In this document: piece after piece, positions 60,320-64,000 of the stretch | Layout of the letters: each line of letters begins with the position of its first letter | Position numbering within the stretch: position 1 is the stretch's first letter | From: Denitratisoma sp. DHT3 | GTDB taxonomy: Bacteria; Pseudomonadota; Gammaproteobacteria; Burkholderiales; Rhodocyclaceae | Direction: 5' to 3' | Assembly: GCF_007833355.1 (NCBI RefSeq) | Contig: NZ_CP020914.1 | Span: 1,412,047-1,476,046 of the forward strand | Length of the DNA: 64,000 nucleotides | The notes under the pieces: model-generated | The model's input: the letters and a program-made list of their open reading frames with translations, nothing else | Told to the model about the DNA's origin: nothing | The model's database searches: none | Program-made: the position numbers and the translations under genes

Positions 60320-63300
60320 TCAGAAACTTTCGGTATCGCGGTTTTCCAGCAGGCGCTGCAGCGGCTTTTCGCCCCACAGCCAGAACATCAGCGGTGTCAA
60401 AACGGTGTCGAGCAGGGTCGAACTCACCAGGCCGCCGAAGATGACGACTGCCACCGGGTGCAAGACTTCCTTGCCCGGGGCGTCGGCGGAGAGCAGCAGC
60501 GGCATCAGTGCGAAGGCGGCCACCAGCGCGGTCATCAGCACCGGGGTAAGGCGTTCGAGCGAGCCGCGCACGATCATGTGCTGGCCGAAGGTTTCGCCTT
60601 CGAAGGCGCACAGGTTGATGTAATGGCTGATCTTGAGAATGCCGTTGCGCGTGGCGATGCCCGTCAGCGTGATGAAGCCGACCAGCGCCGCCACCGATAG
60701 CGGCTGCCCGGAAATCCACAGCGCGATCACGCTGCCGATCAGCGCCAGCGGGATGTTGCCCATGATGATCAGGGTCAGCGCCATCGAGCGATAGCGGCTG
60801 TACAGCACCATGAAGATCATCGTCAGCGACACCAGCGCAAGCAAGGTGATCAGCCTGGCCGCCTGCTCCTGCGCCTGGAACTGGCCTTCGAGCGCGGTGA
60901 AATAGCCCTCGGGCAAGGGCTTGGCGGCCAGTTCGGCGCGGATGTCGGCGATCACCTTGGACATGTCGCGGCCGTCGGTGTTGGCGGAAAGCACGATGCG
61001 TCGGCGCGAGTTCTCGCGGCTGACCTGGTTGGGGCCGTCGCTTTCCTCGACGCTCGCGATCTTGGACAGGGGCACGTAGCCGGTCGGCGTCTCGATCAGC
61101 AGGTCGGCCAATGCCTGCGGCCCGCGCGCGGACTCCGGCAAGCGCACCAGCAGGTCGAAGCGGCGGTTGCCTTCGATGATCTGGGTGATTTTCTCGCCCT
61201 CGATCATCTGCTCCAGACCGCGCAGCAGGTTGCCGGGCGCCACGCCGTAGCGTGCCGCCTGCTCGTAGTCGAGGCGGATCTTGACCTGCGGGATCAGCAC
61301 CTGTTTTTCGATTTGCAAGTCGGTGATGCCAGGAATCCGCGCCAGCCTGTCGCGCATCCCGGCTGCCAGACCGCGCAGGGTATCGAGGTCATCACCATAG
61401 ATCTTCAGCGCGATCTGCGCGCGCACGCCGGACAGCAGGTGGTCGAGCCGGTGCGAAATCGGCTGGCCGACGTTGGAGGCGGCCGGCAGGCTGGCCAGGC
61501 GCTGGCGGATGTCGGCGATGATCTGCTCGCGGTTACGCTCGGACGCCTTGAGATCCACATCCATCTCGGTGTAGTGCACGCCTTCCGCATGCTCGTCCAA
61601 CTCGGCACGGCCGGTACGCCGCCCGACCTGCGTGACTTCAGGGACTTGCATCACCAGCTGCTCGGCCAGGGTGCCGATGCTGTTGGATTCGGCTAGCGAG
61701 GTGCCGGGGTTGAGCAGGACATTGACCGTCAGCGTGCCCTCGTTGAACGGCGGCAGGAAGGAACGCGGGAAGAAGGGCACGCTGGCGCCCACCAGCAGCA
61801 CCACGCCCAATGCGCCCGCCAGCAGGCTGCGTGCGCGGCCGAACGACCAGTGCAGCAGCTTCGCATCCCAGCGCTTGAGCCAGATCACCAACGGGCTGTC
61901 GCCGGCGTGCAGCTGCTTCATCTGAGGCAAGAGGTAATAGGCCATCACCGGCGTCAGCGTCACCGAGACAATCATGCTGGCGAGAATCGAGACGATGTAG
62001 GCGATGCCGAGCGGGGTAAACAACCGCCCCTCGATACCGGGCAGGACGAACAGCGGCACGAACACCAGAACGATGATCACGGTCGCATAGACGATGGCGG
62101 AGCGCACTTCCAGCGTCGCGGCGGCGATGACTTCGGCCACGGGACGCGGCGAATCCATGGTCCGGTTCAGCTTCAGGCGCCGCAGCACGTTCTCCACACC
62201 GACTACCGCGTCATCCACCAGCTCGCCGATGGCGATGGCCAGTCCGCCCAGCGTCATGGTGTTGATCGACAGGCCGAAGTAATGGAAGACCAGCGCCGTG
62301 ACCAGCAGCGACACCGGAATCGCCATCAGCGAAATCAGCGTGGTGCGCACGTTGAGCAGGAACATGAAGAGGATCACGGCGACCAGGATGGCGCCGTCGC
62401 GCAGTGCCTCCTCGACGTTGGTCACCGAGTGCTCGATGAAGTCGGCCTGTTTGAACAGGAAGGACGGCGTCTCGAAACCTTCAGGCAGACTCTTGCCGAG
62501 CTCGGTGATCGCCTTCTCGACCTCGCGGGTCAGCTGGACGCTGTCGGCAGCCGGCTGTTTCTGCACCGAGAGGATGACCGCCGGCTTGCCCTTGTAGCTG
62601 CCGTCGCCGCGCTTGATGGCCGGCGCCAGTTTCACGTCCGCCACCTGCTTGAGCAGGATCGGCTGGCTGTTCTTCACGCTCACCACCAGATTCTGCAAAT
62701 CCTCGATGCGCGAACTGCGGCCGATCTGGCGGATCAGCCATTCGCGGCCCTGGGCTTCGAGAAAGCCGCCGCTGGTGTTGGCGCCGAAGTCGCGCAGCGC
62801 GGCTTCCAGCTTCTCGCGCTCGATGCCCAATGCCTGCAACTGCGCCGGTTTGATCTCGACGCGGTATTGCCGCACTTCGCCGCCGATCGGGATGACCTGG
62901 GCGACGCCGGGAATCGTCAGCAGTCGTGGACGCATCACCCAGTCCGCGTATTCGCGGACTGTCATCGGGCTGATCTTGTCGGGATCGGCCGGCAACGCAA
63001 TCAGCAGGATTTCGCCCATGATCGACGAGATCGGCCCGAGTTGCGGAACGATGCCGGGTGGCAGGGCTTCGCGCACCAGATTCAGCCGTTCGGCGATCTG
63101 CTGGCGGTTGCGGTAGATGTCCGAACCCCATTCGAACTCGACATAGATGATCGACAGTCCGATCCCCGACACCGAACGCACGCGGGTCACGCCCGGCATG
63201 CCGTTCATGCTCGACTCGACCGGGAAGGTCACCAGTTGTTCGACTTCTTCCGGGGCCATGCCGCCGGCCTCGGTCATCAGCGTTACGGTCGGTTTGTTGA

Positions 63301-63424
63301 GATCGGGGAAGACGTCGACCGGCATCTGGCGCAGCGTGATCGCGCCATAGATGATCAGCAGTAGCGAAATGCCGAGAACGATCAGCCGCTGCTTGAGCGC
63401 GGCGTGAATGATGTAGTCAAACAT
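60320..63424 (-). CDS. Heavy-metal efflux RND pump (CzcA/CusA family)
   Basis: 1034 residues. The RND plan is complete: N-terminal membrane helix (LIVLGISLLLIIYGAITLRQ), VDVFPDLNKPTV, two large periplasmic loops and the TM4 proton-relay segment GGLAIAIGELVDDAVVGVEN. The Met triad typical of CusA is not evident to me, so the metal cannot be set between Cu/Ag and divalent ions. It takes metal from the periplasm to an outer-membrane channel with the adaptor encoded just upstream. Confidence 0.9.
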   Translation of the reverse strand: MFDYIIHAALKQRLIVLGISLLLIIYGAITLRQMPVDVFPDLNKPTVTLMTEAGGMAPEEVEQLVTFPVESSMNGMPGVTRVRSVSGIGLSIIYVEFEWGSDIYRNRQQIAERLNLVREALPPGIVPQLGPISSIMGEILLIALPADPDKISPMTVREYADWVMRPRLLTIPGVAQVIPIGGEVRQYRVEIKPAQLQALGIEREKLEAALRDFGANTSGGFLEAQGREWLIRQIGRSSRIEDLQNLVVSVKNSQPILLKQVADVKLAPAIKRGDGSYKGKPAVILSVQKQPAADSVQLTREVEKAITELGKSLPEGFETPSFLFKQADFIEHSVTNVEEALRDGAILVAVILFMFLLNVRTTLISLMAIPVSLLVTALVFHYFGLSINTMTLGGLAIAIGELVDDAVVGVENVLRRLKLNRTMDSPRPVAEVIAAATLEVRSAIVYATVIIVLVFVPLFVLPGIEGRLFTPLGIAYIVSILASMIVSVTLTPVMAYYLLPQMKQLHAGDSPLVIWLKRWDAKLLHWSFGRARSLLAGALGVVLLVGASVPFFPRSFLPPFNEGTLTVNVLLNPGTSLAESNSIGTLAEQLVMQVPEVTQVGRRTGRAELDEHAEGVHYTEMDVDLKASERNREQIIADIRQRLASLPAASNVGQPISHRLDHLLSGVRAQIALKIYGDDLDTLRGLAAGMRDRLARIPGITDLQIEKQVLIPQVKIRLDYEQAARYGVAPGNLLRGLEQMIEGEKITQIIEGNRRFDLLVRLPESARGPQALADLLIETPTGYVPLSKIASVEESDGPNQVSRENSRRRIVLSANTDGRDMSKVIADIRAELAAKPLPEGYFTALEGQFQAQEQAARLITLLALVSLTMIFMVLYSRYRSMALTLIIMGNIPLALIGSVIALWISGQPLSVAALVGFITLTGIATRNGILKISHYINLCAFEGETFGQHMIVRGSLERLTPVLMTALVAAFALMPLLLSADAPGKEVLHPVAVVIFGGLVSSTLLDTVLTPLMFWLWGEKPLQRLLENRDTESF

Positions 63425-63425
63425 G

Positions 63426-64000
63426 TCAGCGCACCTGCGAGAGCAGTCCGGCGCCGACGGTCACCACGCGGTCACCGTCATGCAGGCCATCGAGGATGGC
63501 GACGTTGGCGGCATCGAGCGACTGGTGCCGAATCTTGCGGGCCACGAAACGCTCAGCCTCGGTATGGACCCAGACCGCCGTCTCGCCAGCGCCGACTTTT
63601 GTCAGCGCCGTCCGGGGCGCGGTTGCGCCCTTGACGCCTTGCTCGGTACGGGCGATCACTTTGACCGGCTGACCAACGGCGACTGCCGCATTCCGGTTGG
63701 TAATGCGAAACAGCAGGGGCAAAGCCTGTTCGCGCAGTTGCTGGCCGCCGCCGACGAACTTGAGTTCCAGCGCCGTCTGGTCCGCCAGGGCGCTGGCGGA
63801 AACCAGCGTCTTGGCGATGCCGACGTCGTAGGCCAGCGCTTCCACGGCAAGACGGGCAGGATCGACGATCTCGAACAACACATCTTTGGCATCGACCACC
63901 TGTCCGGCCAGCAGATGATGAGAGGCGCTGACGATGCCGGCCACCGGCGCCACCAGCGGCTCGGCGGAGTCGATGCTGGCGCGGACGTAAGCGCGCCGTT
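63426..64000 (-). CDS. RND efflux periplasmic adaptor (CusB/CzcB family), C-terminal part, cut by window edge
   Basis: The frame is open through the right edge; codons there read RRAYVRASIDSAEPLVAPVA. The visible 191 residues contain the second lipoyl half (GIVSASHHLLAGQVVDAKDV) and beta-barrel/membrane-proximal domains (AVAVGQPVKVIARTEQGVKG; RVVTVGAGLLSQVR). It ends 1 base before the pump start, so they form one operon. Confidence 0.88.
   Translation of the reverse strand, partial: RRAYVRASIDSAEPLVAPVAGIVSASHHLLAGQVVDAKDVLFEIVDPARLAVEALAYDVGIAKTLVSASALADQTALELKFVGGGQQLREQALPLLFRITNRNAAVAVGQPVKVIARTEQGVKGATAPRTALTKVGAGETAVWVHTEAERFVARKIRHQSLDAANVAILDGLHDGDRVVTVGAGLLSQVR

Noticed and set aside
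61850..63364. 504-codon plus-strand open frame opposite the RND pump
   Set aside because: Antisense shadow with Arg/Gln/His-rich low-complexity translation; the minus strand encodes a complete RND pump.

Overview
The window is about 41.7 kb of conjugative-element backbone followed by about 22 kb of metal-resistance cargo. Codon use, the F-type transfer genes, the PRTRC genes and the Tn21-type mer remnant suggest a beta- or gammaproteobacterial host, more likely beta (Rhodocyclales/Burkholderiales-like). I see no rRNA, tRNA, CRISPR array or integrase. A RepA_C-type initiator with 22-bp iterons and DnaA boxes, plus ParM/ParR-like genes, point to a replicating conjugative plasmid, although an ICE that can replicate is not excluded.

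Layout. 1-12.1 kb (minus strand): F-type transfer/pilus genes traG (cut by the window edge), traH, traF, trbI, traC, traV, dsbC, traB, traK, traE, traL, traA, a small membrane protein, an OmpA-like lipoprotein and a lytic transglycosylase. 12.2-15.0 kb: DUF4400 protein, coupling protein TraD and a membrane protein. 15.3-17.5 kb: origin region, repA, a 96-residue protein and MobI. 18-19.2 kb: parM and parR (plus strand). 19.2-20.7 kb: FlhC-like and FlhD-like activators (SetCD/AcaCD type) divergent from a SetR/CI-like repressor. 20.8-40.8 kb (minus strand): DNA-metabolism genes (RadC, ArdC-like, primase, a 1666-residue methylase-helicase, RecT, RecE-like exonuclease, SSB) and the PRTRC cassette (ParB, E, C, F, B, A, ThiF), which holds ubiquitin-like, E1-like, E2-like and JAB components. 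41.0 kb: an AcaB/DUF1845-like gene. 41.8-53.9 kb: copper genes (P-type ATPase, YHS proteins, CopA, CopB, DUF411), split by a decayed Tn21-type mer transposon at 45.46-48.65 kb. 54-59.8 kb: HD-GYP protein, a chemoreceptor gene broken by an IS1380-family insertion, and a GGDEF protein. 59.8-64 kb: RND metal efflux (periplasmic protein, pump, adaptor cut by the edge).

The most striking structure is regulatory. About fifteen copies of one structured RNA leader, matching the radC RNA motif in context, stand before genes of the 20.8-40.8 kb region. In most copies the 3' arm of the main hairpin can also pair with the gene's own Shine-Dalgarno sequence, which predicts a two-state translational switch. 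Separately, six copies of a 27-bp near-palindrome lie near operon starts and are candidate binding boxes for the FlhDC-like activator encoded at 19.2-20.0 kb. Together these suggest one transcriptional cascade (SetR-like repressor, SetCD/AcaCD-like activator, possibly an AcaB-like protein) plus an RNA-level regulon over the DNA-metabolism genes.
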